Position numbers and translations under genes: made by a program. Shown piece after piece: positions 35,501 through 42,519 of a stretch of 64,000 bases of DNA. The notes under the pieces are model-generated. The model was not told where the DNA came from. It saw only the letters and a list, made by a program, of their open reading frames with translations, and ran no database searches. The stretch comes from Gordius sp. MW1. Lineage: Eukaryota > Nematomorpha > Gordioida > Gordea > Gordiidae. Position 1 is the stretch's first letter; each line of letters starts with the position of its first letter. Location of the stretch: positions 12,036,060 to 12,100,059 of the forward strand of contig OZ038529.1 of assembly GCA_964036665.1 (NCBI GenBank), written 5' to 3'.

Positions 35501-38500
35501 GAGTATTATATCTAGCATTATTAATAATTGTTAGGAAACAAAGGAGAAAGTATTCGAAAAAGCCGAAAAGTGGTCAAAGCGCTGAGCTGGATATGGTTTA
35601 AAAGTCAACAATCGAAAAACGGTATACATGGAAATGAACGGTTCAGGCAGCCCATCGCTGGATGACCATCTAAAGTACCCAAAAGTAGACAGGTTTACAT
35701 ACTTCGTATCGATGATACATTAAGAGGGAGGTTGCGCAACAGAAGTCAATGCCCGGATCAAAAAGGATGGCTTAGAATCCCAATATGGAAGAGCAAAGCT
35801 TACAAATCCATCGTAAGGCCAGTGTTACTCTATGGAAGTGAGACATGGGCATTATACAGCACGGAAGTAACGATATTATACAAGCCACAGAGATGAGAAT
35901 GATACGGTGTGGGATATATTAAGCTCGACCATATGACTAATGACTTTCTCATGACAAAAATGGGTATTCAACATATGGCCGACATGATTAATGAAAATCG
36001 GCTAAGGTGGTATGGGCATCTACTAAGAAGGACACTAATGACCTAAATCGAAAAGTACTAGACATGAGGTACCGGGGAAGAGAGGAAGAGGACGACCCCA
36101 TGTCACGTGGAAAGGGCACGTCGATAAAGTTATGAAAACTAAAGAGTTTAGTCAAGACATGGCACTCACCCGGTCAAGATGGAAGAAACTTATAAAAACA
36201 AACCCCACGACTGTGGGACCAAATAACTGATAAAGAAGAAGAAGCAGTTGTATAAAATTATAGGGAGACCAGAAATCATAGCCCGGGTTTTCTGGTATCT
36301 GTTAAATTATTTTATTGTTTATAATATTTTAACATTAATATTCAAAGCGTGTAATTAAAAAGGGGAAAAATTGTAAAATCGTAATAAATTTTATAATGAA
36401 CGTTTTGAGACAAGTAGAAGCCTTGTAATATCATATATATTTGACATAACTATTTTATTATTAATTTTGACCTAACTTAATTAGAGAAATTTTATTCATA
36501 ATTTATTTTTAATAATCACTTTTATTTCGGCATTTAAATATATTATTGATCGGGGCAAGTGTAGCTCTTTCAGTTTCCAATAATAAATACAAAAAATGAT
36601 GTTAAAAAGTTTAACAAAAGCAAAAAAAACGTGAATTTTAAAATATTTTATGGAAGCATAGGTCGACATTTTGACTCATTTTTGCCAATTATTTTTATAG
36701 ATTGCAGTACGATGTTTACAACGAGTTATTGTTACTTACGTTTTGGTGGAGAAATCTGCGACAGATTAAATTTAGTAAAACCACACAACGCTATTTCTGA
36801 ATGGGGCTATTTTTTGCATGATATAAATGATTAGCATATATTTTTGCAAACAGAATTTATCTTTTATTCTTTAAGAATGTCTTCTTTCAGGCCTACCTAT
36901 GCCCCGGACTCCCCTAACATAAGAACTAATTTTCGCGAACAACGTATTTCTTGCTAATAAATATAACTCATCTATAGCCACTCTATCCAAAAGCATCGTT
37001 TCCTCCTTGTCCACACGGGATACTCTAACAGTCTGGAACTTGTGTAGTAAAAGTAAAACAACCAAAAAGTCATGGTTATGGCAATACCGAGACCGACAAT
37101 CATACGGTAGGTGTTCGCTTAACCCTATGTTGTTGATAACTTTAATGTTTGCGTTGGAGCGATGAAGCTTTCATGCTAGAAATCGATCTCCCCATTGAGA
37201 TACCCACACACAATTAAGGGTGTTTTAAGAAGATTTTGATATATATACAAAAATTTATCGAAAAATTGTAATTTATGGGCCCTCAAGTTTGAAACACCGG
37301 TACACGAGTGCCCGTAAAAATAATTAAATTTTGCTAACTAAAATAAATATGTGAGTGTTGCACATTATTTGCAATATTATTATATATTCACCAAACATAG
37401 TCGTATAATAGGTCCGACGTAGGACCGAGATTATGATATATTTTAAATTTAAAACGAGCAATGAAATTTTAAATGATAATTTTCCATTAAAAAAATAAAG
37501 CTATGGTGTTATTAAATTTAGTTTTATTTAAATCGTCCATAAAAAGCTATATTTAATCTAATTGCAAAAACCTTAAATATACTATTTGCGTAATAAGAAT
37601 TTACATTCTTTAAATAATTGATGAAGTGCTTTTTGTATTTTTTAAATAATTTATTTTAGTAATTCCAAATATTAGGCAAGGTTGATTTAACTATTAGGTG
37701 TATCTCTCATAGGGAAAAAAGTAAGCTTTAAATTTCATTTCCGCGATAGGTGCGGCGTATACTTTAAGAATAGGTTAAAGCACCATATGTTAAACACTGC
37801 AAGCAAATCCTAACCGTTTGGAAGAATGAGGATGTTAGTTTTTTGACCCTATGACTTGATAGCTTTATATAGGTTAGTTGATGCGAGAAAAAGGAGAATT
37901 ATTTGCCAATTTTTGCTTTAATCTTAACCTGTTAGTTTATGTATCTATTTCATCGTTATACATGGGAAAGGGTCAAATTTTATTAGCTATTATATGCTAT
38001 TTATTTATAAGGTATAATTTTTGAGAGCTTTTGATAGGTTAGTTATTCGAAAAAAAATAATTAATTTGCAATTTTTTAAAATTTTTCACGTGTATTCGTT
38101 GTAATTTCAAATTAAATTCCTGAATAATTAGTTCATATACCTATTTCATAATTACATGAGAGTGTTAAATTATTTGCTATTATAAGCTATAAATTATTTA
38201 CAAGGTATAATTTAAGTATGAAAAATTCAGTTATTCAACTATATAATTTATCAATGCTTATCACTAACAATAAATAATACGTTTTACTTTAAAAATACAG
38301 TTTATTTTAAAGGGAGTGGCAAGATCGATTAAACCAATCGCTTCACTATATTTTCTTGATTTGTACCTTAGCTTAGAACCCTACATGGGCCGGGCTCAAG
38401 AAATAGCAGTATAAAAAGAGCGGGCCGTGTTTGGGCCTAGCTAGATTTTTAAAATAATTCAAATTCATTTGGCTTTATATAAAAATATAATAAACAAAAG

Positions 38501-41470
38501 AATGCAATTAACAGATTGAAGGTAAAAATTAATAATTATTGGAACAAAAATTTGGGATTAATAAAATATACTAACGAAAATAATTCACAGAAAATAGAAT
38601 TTTCATTTTTAGCATAATTAAATAAATAATGCATTGAAAGGCGAGGACCTAGTATTTGTTTTTAACTTTATTTCTGGAAAATTTCTCTCGCTTTTAAAAA
38701 CTTAAATATGGAGAATATATTTTTTACGTTAATTTAGTGATCATCATGTTATAACAATAATTATTTAGCATTTACATTTCTGTCACTTTTCAAAACTTTC
38801 ATATTGGCAATATAGTTTTTTATGAAAATTTAGTGATCCTCATGTTTAATAAACAATATGTATCATATAATAGCGACTTTTTGTTCCGAAGTTTTGCATA
38901 TTAAAAATGATATCCTAAAGTAAAAGAAGCTATCTAAAAACTGCAGTTAAAGATTTCCTAAACAATTCTATGCAAGTAATCTTAGCTTTTCTTGCATTAG
39001 TCATCTTCTTATAAGCAATACAGTTCAGGTGTGTGTGCTACTCAAAATTATATATAGGTGAGGATCCTCCTGAAGTAGTTATGGACATTTAAATTTAGGA
39101 GGATAATGTAACATAAAAGATTAAAGACTATAACGAAGTTGACACTTATCTAGGATTTTTAAATCCCGAGAATTTTCACTTAGATGTGATGGAAGAAACA
39201 ACAGCAACCTGTGCTACCAATTTAACAAATAGCTATTAAATTTTTGTAAATTCCACCTACTAGCGCCGAGAGTGAACAGGCCTTCAGTAAGGCAATTTAA
39301 TAACAATAACTAACAAATAGCGATATCATCATGATTATAACATCTGAAGGCTAATTCATAGTAGGGTAATAAACCGTTAACTAACCTTGACATTTAAATT
39401 TAAGAATAAACAACTTGGCACATTTCCAAAAGTAAAAGAAGTCATAAAATTAGAAGTAAGCGAGGGGGGGGGACTAGATATACCACAATAGAAGAGAGAA
39501 AGATCAGATTATTGCTTTATAAAATAATTAACCTTTTATAATTAAACGACAATATTAAATTATAATTTGTGATTAAAACATTTTTATATGCTCTAGCTTA
39601 GTTACATTATAAACAGTGCAAAATAATTTATACGAATAAAAATAATTTAAACAATGGCGATTTGTTTTTACTTGCGGGCTTGATGCGGCGCAATTTTTGG
39701 GTTTTGTCTGCGTACTAGGTGCGGGCCAAAAAAAATATATTTGTGGGGGATAGGCCGGGCATGAACCTAAAATTTTGGCCCATGCAGGTTCTACCTTAGA
39801 TTATCATAAATAACCTAACAGGACTATCTTTTATTGATTTAATACTGAATATTATAAAAAGGACCATATTTTAAATAGTGTTAATTAAATATAATCTACA
39901 TTTGAAGTTTTAAAAAACGCATATTTTTAGAAGTTTGATTGCTATAAAACTAAAAAACGATTTTTATCATACGACGATCGCGCAAGACATAATTGATGAG
40001 CTAATTTTTTATTAGAGCTTTATGGATAAATGTAAGAGAGTTGAGGCACCCAGAGAGAGAGCAAATTTTGGCATGCATAAGTCATAAGTTGAGTTGTCGC
40101 AAACTTTATGATGGTAATAAAATAAGGCTATAGACAAGTCGCTTTAATCGCAGCAAGGAATTTACCTCATTTTCAAGTTTTTGGATTTGATTTTGCATGT
40201 TGCCTATGTTGCGATCTTTACTTTTAAAAGCCTGTAATAGTCGTTTATTATCTTCCTCTAATTTATAGGCCCGATTTTCGGCAAGTTTTAAATCTTCATT
40301 TAGACGCAAGGATATTTCTTGAGCCAAATAAAGTTCTTCTTCTAGCTGTATATCCGAAATGCGATCATCCAAAATATCACCGTTTAGATCCTTAACTCGC
40401 ATGTCATCGCTTGCATTTATATGCAACGTCTTTTCAATTTTGGATGCAAATTTGTTCCTTAAGCTTTTACCATTTGTCAATTTATTCTTAAGTGTATTAT
40501 TTAAAGCGTTTGGTAAAGAATCTATAGAAAGAGATCGATTATAAGATTGATCCTTGTTATTTTTGATTAGATTATTGACATAATTTTCTGATAAAATTCT
40601 TCTTCTCTCTTCTTTTTTCAATCGACATTTCAGAACTCGACAATTTCTGTTGCTTACTTCAAGTTCCTTTTGTAAGTCCCGAAATTCCTGGTAGGCCTCA
40701 TCTCGAAACTGATCTTGGGTTTCTCCTAACTCTTGTCGCAATGATTCGATCTCTTTTTTAAGGTTTAAATTATCATTTTCCAGTATCTCATTTATTTGTC
40801 GTAATGTGTTTAATATAATATTTGAATCGTGAATTTTACATATATCTTTAGTTAAATCGCTATTTGTTGCATCAAACAAGGCGTCGGGGGTAGGTGACCC
40901 ATTCGCTTGAACAATTTTTTCAATGAATGTGTCAATGGAATTCTTCTCTTTCTGCTCTGTACCGTTGTGGCTACATAAGGCTGTATATGAATTAAGGTCA
41001 ATATTCGTTTCGTTTCGTTGATTTATCGTCTTGATCCCGTCTCGTGTTAAATTGTTATAACTTTCATTTTGATCAAATTCTTCAGGAGTATTGGCTAAAA
41101 CAGTAGCATTCTCGACAGGGAAAAATAATCCATTTGAGCTTTCCTTAAGAATTTTTTTCGCTTTTTTGCCATCGCTTTCAAATATCTTTTCAATCTTTTC
41201 TTTCTCTTGCGACTGGAAGGTGATAGTTGAACGTAATTTAGTGACTTGATCGGTACTAATTTTAACTGATTCCTCATTTGAATTTGTTTGATTATTGTCA
41301 CATATCTGAGATTTAATATTTCCATTTATATTTAAAATATCATTTGATATATCCTCAGGTTTTTTGTGTTCATCTTTGCTCCGAAAACATCTTTTGCACT
41401 TACTTTTTCTCCAGGTTTGGGGGTCAAAGCCCAAACAATAATCATCACCCAAATAATATTTATCTTTCAT
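8872..41470 (-). CDS. Gene 1: large coiled-coil protein with M-RIP-like N-terminal Cys/His motif (15 exons)
   Basis: Joined from 15 exons: 40166-41470, 22352-23390, 21644-22092, 21385-21510, 20547-20696, 20368-20511, 20206-20319, 19700-20164, 14005-14329, 13472-13590, 13244-13429, 10413-10529, 10249-10374, 10008-10112, 8872-9864. Together they give 1,920 residues with matching phases at every junction. The start ATG follows an in-frame TAA. Residues 12-35 form C-x12-C-x2-C-x6-H inside 'FDPQTWRKSKCKRCF', the same spacing I recall at the N-terminus of the actin/myosin-phosphatase linker M-RIP. Residues 225-435, 440-510, 790-860 and about 930-1,160 are heptad-rich coiled coil. The rest is Ser/Asn/Lys-rich and probably disordered. 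No PH domain was seen. A cytoskeletal scaffold is inferred, not shown. Introns 1 and 8 (16.8 and 5.4 kb) are full of transposons, so small extra exons could be missed. Confidence 0.75.
10008..10112 (-). CDS. Gene 1 exon 14 (35 residues)
   Basis: Strong acceptor TTATTTTTAG|AAT CAT. Only one frame is open. Weak donor GAT GAA|GTGACT, phase 0. It encodes 'NHDNTGLYIEKNYEKNKSE', hydrophilic and helical. Confidence 0.75.
10249..10374 (-). CDS. Gene 1 exon 13 (42 residues; GC donor or alternative end)
   Basis: Acceptor ACGAAATAG|TTA GAT. It encodes 'LDDKLINKESKLSNDLQN' and a Ser-rich tail. The frame runs to a TAA at 10,228-10,230. No GT donor has the phase needed by exon 14. ATT AAG|GCACTT would be a phase-0 GC donor, which is the join used here. 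Otherwise this exon ends a shorter isoform with tail ALKKLF. Confidence 0.6.
10413..10529 (-). CDS. Gene 1 exon 12 (39 residues)
   Basis: Acceptor GTATTAACAAG, donor AAA CAA|GTATAC, 117 nt, phase 0. It encodes 'MQRQYYEDKNRLLKVGQEI', helical. Without splicing, the frame stops shortly after the donor. Followed by a 38-nt intron. Confidence 0.75.
10748..12692. mobile_element. Possible hAT-like element with GC-rich ends, hosting a nested element
   Basis: A GC-rich segment at 10,750-10,870 (CGGGCTGTCGGCC, GGGCTTGGGCGGGC) and one at 12,545-12,690 (GGGCTCGGACAGG, GGGCAGGCTGTCC) face each other. The ends are only partly complementary (GAGAGCCAGTCGGGCTGTC against the complement of GACAGCC...CAGTTGAATATCTC). 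Between them lies the 859-bp TA-flanked element. In gene 1 intron 11. Confidence 0.35.
11208..12066 (+). mobile_element. TA-flanked terminal-inverted-repeat element, copy 1 (859 bp)
   Basis: Begins GGAGAGACCGGGG and ends CCCCAATCTCCCC, with TA on both sides (11,206-11,207 and 12,067-12,068). This is the insertion signature of Tc1/mariner-like or similar elements. Inside are AAATGCCCGGGGCAAG and ACTAGCCCC words. Near-identical in layout to 28,762-29,678. No transposase frame. Confidence 0.75.
13244..13429 (-). CDS. Gene 1 exon 11 (62 residues)
   Basis: Acceptor ACTATTTAG|CTC, donor GCT CAA|GTACGT, 186 nt, phase 0. It encodes 'LEGKLLNTTKTISRNGNQ' and then a Gln/Lys-rich helical stretch ending 'IIKKLQAQ'. 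It is followed by a 2.7-kb intron with a TA-flanked transposon. Confidence 0.85.
13472..13590 (-). CDS. Gene 1 exon 10 (39 residues)
   Basis: Acceptor TTTTTATTCAG|AA, donor ATT GAG|GTATCG. Starts in phase 1 and ends in phase 0. It encodes 'VSLDELKELFETQKNDWST', helical. The two other frames hit stops within a few codons. Followed by a 42-nt intron. Confidence 0.85.
13981..14018 (-). promoter_or_regulatory. Tandemly duplicated 5' splice site
   Basis: On the minus strand the 14-mer ATAATCATACAAGG, followed by TA, occurs twice, 24 nt apart. It provides two CAAG|GTA donors for exon 9. Both leave phase 1, so either can join exon 10 in frame. Confidence 0.65.
14005..14329 (-). CDS. Gene 1 exon 9 (about 108 residues; 8 more with the distal donor)
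   Basis: The phase-0 acceptor is CCAAAAAG before GTA GGG. Its pyrimidine tract is poor, so the 5' edge is the least certain of this gene. It encodes a helical, Lys/Glu-rich segment. The donor CAA G|GTACTT is in phase 1 and joins AA of exon 10 to make Glu. A duplicated second donor 24 nt downstream (exon end 13,981) adds eight residues, GTFFIIIQ, in frame. Confidence 0.7.
14534..14592 (+). repeat. (TAAA)n microsatellite
   Basis: About 14 perfect TAAA units, in gene 1 intron 8, next to the repeat block that precedes the satellite array. Confidence 0.95.
15212..16797 (-). mobile_element. RTE-like LINE, 5'-truncated, reverse transcriptase region
   Basis: Minus-strand frames in order: 'LVKDEKGQTLFKPKEVMER' (16,575-16,766); RT blocks 'NYRGIKLTCQSLKVMERFL' and 'ANQFGFVAGKST' (16,203-16,541); 'QGSALSPFLFNIIID' (15,943-16,134); 'MLYANDVVLC', a degenerate YADD box, with 'TFTYLGSM' and 'LLYGSETWAL' (15,530-15,964); and 'NRLRWYGHILRRD' (15,297-15,581). 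The 3' end is the GATAAAGAAGAAGAAG tail at 15,212. The set is typical of RTE/BovB-like elements. Frameshifts and YAND for YADD make it inactive. Inserted in the satellite array in gene 1 intron 8. Confidence 0.85.
17591..17643 (+). repeat. Short direct repeat plus telomere-like GGGTTAGGGTTAG
   Basis: ATAGGCAAAATGTAAT occurs twice in a row and then partly again, followed by GGGTTAGGGTTAG at 17,631-17,643. The telomere-like run is only two units long. Confidence 0.6.
18560..18645 (-). other. tRNA-like B-box sequences (possible SINE remnant)
   Basis: The minus strand contains GGTTCGATTCCCGG followed by AGAGGGC and a T-run, and 26 bp before it GGGTTCGAACCCCGG. Both resemble tRNA T-arms (pol III B boxes). 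A decayed relative, GGGTTAGAATCCCGGAGAGA, lies at about 17,286-17,308. No cloverleaf or A box could be built, so this is at most a tRNA-derived SINE fragment. Confidence 0.35.
18752..18851 (+). repeat. Direct repeat of a 38-bp purine-rich word
   Basis: GCGAGGGAGATAGAGATGAG, continuing into GGGTGGGGCACCTCTT, occurs at 18,752-18,790 and again at 18,813-18,851. The copies are separated by an AT-rich spacer. No coding role seen. Confidence 0.7.
19700..20164 (-). CDS. Gene 1 exon 8 (155 residues)
   Basis: Acceptor AAATTATAG, donor AAG ATG GAG|GTAAAT, 465 nt, phase 0. It begins with the end of the coil ('DNLELLNRIQYLEHELTTS'), passes through a Lys-rich segment, then becomes Ser/Asn/Pro-rich, probably disordered. 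Confidence 0.85.
20206..20319 (-). CDS. Gene 1 exon 7 (38 residues)
   Basis: Acceptor TTTTCATAG, donor AAA GAA|GTTATT, 114 nt, phase 0. It encodes 'LKNAQEKFNQVSESYENDR'. Downstream intron is 41 nt. Confidence 0.8.
20368..20511 (-). CDS. Gene 1 exon 6 (48 residues)
   Basis: Acceptor ATATTATAG, donor CAA GAA|GTAAAT, 144 nt, phase 0. It encodes coiled coil 'VKQTLEKELSSLRTECAQ'. Flanked by introns of 35 and 48 nt. Confidence 0.85.
20547..20696 (-). CDS. Gene 1 exon 5 (50 residues)
   Basis: Acceptor ATTGATAG, donor ACC AAG|GTAATA, 150 nt, phase 0. Coiled coil ('LLQKSFDELQRKNDALMVN'). It is followed by an intron of only 35 nt. Confidence 0.85.
21385..21510 (-). CDS. Gene 1 exon 4 (42 residues)
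   Basis: Acceptor CTCATTCACAG, donor AAC GAG|GTATTT, 126 nt, phase 0 at both ends. It encodes 'LHEINRKLCKAEENLNQ', a continuous coiled-coil heptad pattern with three Cys residues. Confidence 0.85.
21644..22092 (-). CDS. Gene 1 exon 3 (residues 783-931)
   Basis: Acceptor CTCATTTCAG|AG GTG, phase 1, matching exon 2. It holds a long uninterrupted coil ('ELEEQLETYRHELDRVAHE' onward) followed by a Lys/Thr/Ser-rich linker. Donor AGA GAG|GTTTTT is weak but in phase 0. Confidence 0.8.
22352..23390 (-). CDS. Gene 1 exon 2 (residues 436-782)
   Basis: Acceptor TTATTATTAG before GGT ATT TCG. Donor TTA G|GTAATC, phase 1. It encodes a short linker, the coiled coil 'LREQLLFAENELELLRQRY', a Ser/Asn-rich stretch with 'ARHYWRGKK', a second coil near 'DLAEHENLCLQKKIIDLE' and a Pro-containing tail. 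Exon 3 supplies AG to complete a Glu codon. Confidence 0.85.
23578..23655. repeat. Left terminal inverted repeat (78 bp)
   Basis: Exact reverse complement of 26,514-26,591. The reading frame of the gag-pol protein runs into it and stops there (TAA at 23,631-23,633), so its last residues KALMS are encoded by the repeat. Confidence 0.95.
23631..26309 (-). CDS. Gag-protease-reverse transcriptase-RNase H polyprotein, integrase absent
   Basis: 892 residues, no internal stop. Gag-like region 1-180. Two zinc knuckles at 188-200 (C-x2-C-x3-H-x4-C, one residue short) and 207-220 (C-x2-C-x4-H-x4-C). Aspartic protease DTGS at 257-260. Reverse transcriptase about 400-600 with 'LPFGIASAPAIFQRF' and YLDD at 544-547. 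RNase H about 685-800 with TDAS 692-695 and TDH 758-760. The linker that precedes the integrase HHCC domain is present ('VYHQRQKELTTLKG'), but the protein then ends in five residues from the terminal repeat. Ty3/gypsy proteins usually continue for about 400 more residues through integrase. All visible catalytic motifs are intact, suggesting a young copy. Confidence 0.9.
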   Translation of the reverse strand: MARSNSNIQFHQYNPTDSFDLYLSQFNHFHNVIGCDKKSLFLSVIGTENFELLTNLIAPQDPANLPFEELCLALKNFYSPKLNPIVQRYKFNKLSQMDDETIDAFTARLKGVAIHCEFGSNLESSLRDRFVAGLKKTKIVERLLGIENLTWQIALDTSRAMERAELQSQLLNHSETIHLVKPRSLNYCYSCGGNHNRAMCKFRTAVCFKCQKKGHIGKICKSECSVTHHQVNYLKGYSSFPTYTLKVNDLDVNFEIDTGSSVTMVNGGNIVVRNVSPLKTILKSYNGTTIPTKGKTEVTVSENGKRFKLPLIVSEGHGHNILGRDWLQHFPHILIQLAHKWIKDDTTPSSINMVNCYNNLNDITNKYSSLFDNKSTGVIDFYTTLKLKPESSPKFFRPRPIPYFIKEKVDKELDRLVNEGVLKSVKYADYAAPIVTVLKKNGGLRICGDFRNLNNNLVVEKYPLPRIQDLFSKLAGFRYFSILDLKEAYYQIKITEKSQNILTINTHRGLFQYTRLPFGIASAPAIFQRFIDSLFRNINGVVCYLDDIIVSGKTIEDHNKNLEIVFKILDEANIKLKREKCNFLQKSIEYLGHIINEEGIHTTNKNTKAIINAPDPTSIKELQSFLGMATYYAKFIQNFSTLAQPLYKLLRKSVKWNWTQDCINAINKIKKKIINAPVLVHFNPQLPLLLSTDASAEGIGAVLSHEIKGYEHPISFASRTLNAAERNYSQIEKEALAIIFAFQKFREYIYGQTFTLVTDHKPLLSIFNQTKNVPQAVSARLQRWALFTTPYQFNIRYKNTKENARADMLSRLAVPDETISQEGDICAIYEETFKQLPITSADVARHTRQDPVLGQVYNYVLHGWPKKVESELVVYHQRQKELTTLKGKALMS
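26514..26591. repeat. Right terminal inverted repeat (78 bp)
   Basis: On the element's own strand this is the 5' terminus, beginning TGCTGTAGCTCGCC. The same TG start is expected of an LTR edge. Exact complement of the left repeat. Confidence 0.95.
26592..28761. other. Gene 1 intron 1 sequence with a GC-rich transposon-end pair
   Basis: No exon recognised. GC-rich blocks at about 27,945-28,010 (TTTGGCCCGATTCGAGCCCGAG) and 28,405-28,545 (GGGACGGGTCGGG, GGACCCGGC, GCGGGCGCGG) resemble the two ends of a non-autonomous hAT-like element of the family at 43.7-45.3 kb. Exact ends not found. Confidence 0.4.
28762..29678 (+). mobile_element. TA-flanked terminal-inverted-repeat element, copy 2 (917 bp)
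   Basis: GGGGAGACCGGGG at the left and CCCCGGTCTCCCC at the right are perfect inverted ends, flanked by TA at 28,760-28,761 and 29,679-29,680. The interior follows copy 1 (11,208-12,066) block for block, with a few short indels. It retains the ends better than copy 1. No open transposase frame. Confidence 0.85.
30735..30900 (+). mobile_element. Diverged fragment of the TA-flanked element
   Basis: A weak match to the left third of 28,762-29,678: TTTATTTTTACTATAGGGAAAAA, a TCAAAAAAATCCTA(G)AA word and GTGCTCGGGATAAGT in the same order. Heavily decayed. Confidence 0.4.
31432..32154 (+). mobile_element. hAT element with CAGTGRTTCTTAACC ends (723 bp)
   Basis: Left end CAGTGATTCTTAACC followed by GGGGGTCGCGACCCCC; right end GGTTAAGAACCACTG preceded by GGGGGGCCGCG. 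The 15-bp ends are inverted with one mismatch. This end wording is characteristic of a large animal hAT group. An internal deletion leaves only the transposase C-terminus (31,695-31,874). No clean 8-bp target duplication was found. Confidence 0.85.
31695..31874 (+). pseudogene. hAT transposase C-terminal fragment
   Basis: Sixty codons ending in TAA, encoding 'STYLCEKGFSTMVDIKTTKR' and continuing 'NRLRLDSCMRIALQSIVPRI' to the stop. This is the hAT dimerisation end with the C-E-x-x-F-S-x-M core. The rest of the transposase is missing. Confidence 0.85.
33574..33770. mobile_element. 197-bp MITE inserted in the LINE
   Basis: GTAGAGTTGTTAAATTGCTA... at the left and its complement at the right form about 37-bp inverted ends (one inserted base). 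CTACA occurs at both edges (33,569-33,573 and 33,771-33,775), a likely 5-bp target duplication. No coding capacity. Confidence 0.8.
34990..35215. mobile_element. Diverged relative of the 197-bp MITE
   Basis: Starts GTGTTAAATTGCTAACTAGC followed by TTCAACTCCA, matching the left end of 33,574-33,770. It shares internal CTGTTCTGC and GCTCGAG words. It also lies inside the LINE. The right end is decayed. Confidence 0.55.
36264..38373. other. Gene 1 intron 1 sequence, little recognisable
   Basis: Opens with TAGGGAGACCAGAAATCATAG, a decayed left end of the TA-flanked family. The remainder is AT-rich with no exon, hairpin array or transposon protein that I can support. Extra small exons of gene 1 could hide here. 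Confidence 0.4.
38374..39793 (+). mobile_element. hAT element with GC-rich ends (1,420 bp)
   Basis: Left end TAGAACCCTACATGGGCC; right end GGCCCATGCAGGTTCTA, an imperfect inverted pair. Flanked by CCTTAGCT (38,366-38,373) and CCTTAGAT (39,794-39,801), a 7/8 match for a hAT-type 8-bp target duplication. Inside, at about 39,254-39,300, the plus strand encodes 'IPPTSAESEQAFSKA', the conserved hAT dimerisation core. This ties the GC-rich, GCCCGG-bearing ends seen across the window to hAT elements. Confidence 0.8.
40166..41470 (-). CDS. Gene 1 exon 1 (residues 1-435)
   Basis: Opens with ATG at 41,468-41,470 directly after an in-frame TAA, so the start is well fixed. It encodes the Cys/His motif C12, C25, C28, H35, then an acidic, Asn/Ser-rich linker, then a coiled coil from about residue 225 (LRQINEILENDNLNLKKEI onward) with a basic break near 290-360. 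It ends AAT GAG|GTAAAT, phase 0. Confidence 0.85.
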
Positions 41471-42089
41471 TTATTTTAATAAAGAATAAGATCAAGATAA
41501 AAGTAGCATTTATTAAGTCCGAGATAATATGAATAATATTCCGATATAGATTGATGGATTTAAATAGAATTAAAAAAGATTTTGATTCCCAATTCTTGAA
41601 TAGAGCATATTAGAAGATTTATAAAAATGAAGATGATGTGTTTGAGTTTTTAATATTTCCAATTAATTATTGCTATTTTATAAATATTAGACAATTTTCC
41701 AAAAACAGAAAAAAAATGAGCGAATCATGGCATGGGTAGCTGCTCTTTAAGCAACTATGTAAACTTAACATTTTTCGCCATAATTTTGGTTGATCTATTT
41801 AAGCATAGCTTCTAAGAATGTTATTAGGGTCAGTGATGGTGCGTTATGTAAAATGAAGTATTGATTATGAAAATCTAGAGCGCATAAATACGAGCTTGAA
41901 TAATATCATGTGTCCTTGTTAAATACAATTAGGTTTAGTTACCATATGTTATCTACTTAATATGACATGCGGATTACATATCTTAACATCTTTATTTAAT
42001 AATTTCTATTCTTAGCTACCCTTTTAAATGAGTTAACTTAATTAATTTCTTTGCAAATATACACAAACTAAATATCAAAATATTAACCA
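41471..42089. other. Upstream region of gene 1
   Basis: Immediately 5' of the gene 1 ATG (minus strand). AT-rich, with an in-frame TAA directly before the ATG. No clear TATA or initiator element could be chosen among the many AT runs. Confidence 0.4.
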
Positions 42090-42475
42090 TGCCCCCCCCC
42101 CTAAATTGGAAAGAATTTTCTTAGTACAAATAGCTTTAACAAAGAAAAATTTTTGTCTTATGCCCTCCCCCATATATACTTAAAATCAATTAATATAGAA
42201 ACTCATTGTCAAATTTACACGGTAATTTAAATTTTTATTATTGAAATTGAATATCAGTATAAGATTACTAGTTGCGTTTCTATAATCACCCATTCATGTC
42301 CTACCACCAAATTTGAATTTATATGGTCATTAGAAATTTTTTTCTGCAAATCATAAAAGTTATGTTTTTAGACCAAAATTGTTTAATTTAAAAGTGAAAT
42401 TTTATGAGTAGTATGATGACGCAAATGGACAGAAAGTTGGTGAAGGAAAAATTTAATGTATAAAGTCTTTCGCCG
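42090..42475 (-). repeat. Dispersed repeat, right copy of the inverted pair flanking gene 1
   Basis: Reverse-complement partner of 8,240-8,660, with a G/C-run edge (CCCCCCCCCCCTAAATTGGAAA) corresponding to the G-run of the other copy. It lies about 620 bp upstream of the gene 1 start codon. Confidence 0.7.
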
Positions 42476-42519
42476 AATATTCTAGAATATAGATTTATCT
42501 CGGTTAAAAATTTTAAAAT

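Larger units (their letters stand above)
33130..36246 (+). mobile_element. RTE-like LINE, near full length but heavily decayed
   Basis: Apurinic-type endonuclease block 'DHIVTYRSGKHSIDYLLIQ' at about 33,297-33,355, continuing to a 'QGESPHSPLVL' segment. RT pieces follow: 'MKNIYEA..CEER' and 'PFLFNIIMD' (34,708-34,840), 'DRFTYF'-like and 'LLYGSETWAL'-like blocks near 35,690-35,860, 'NENRLRWYGHLLRR' near 35,990-36,030. It ends at ACTGATAAAGAAGAAGAAG, 36,246. Two small inverted-repeat elements interrupt it. In gene 1 intron 1, antisense to the gene. Confidence 0.8.
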
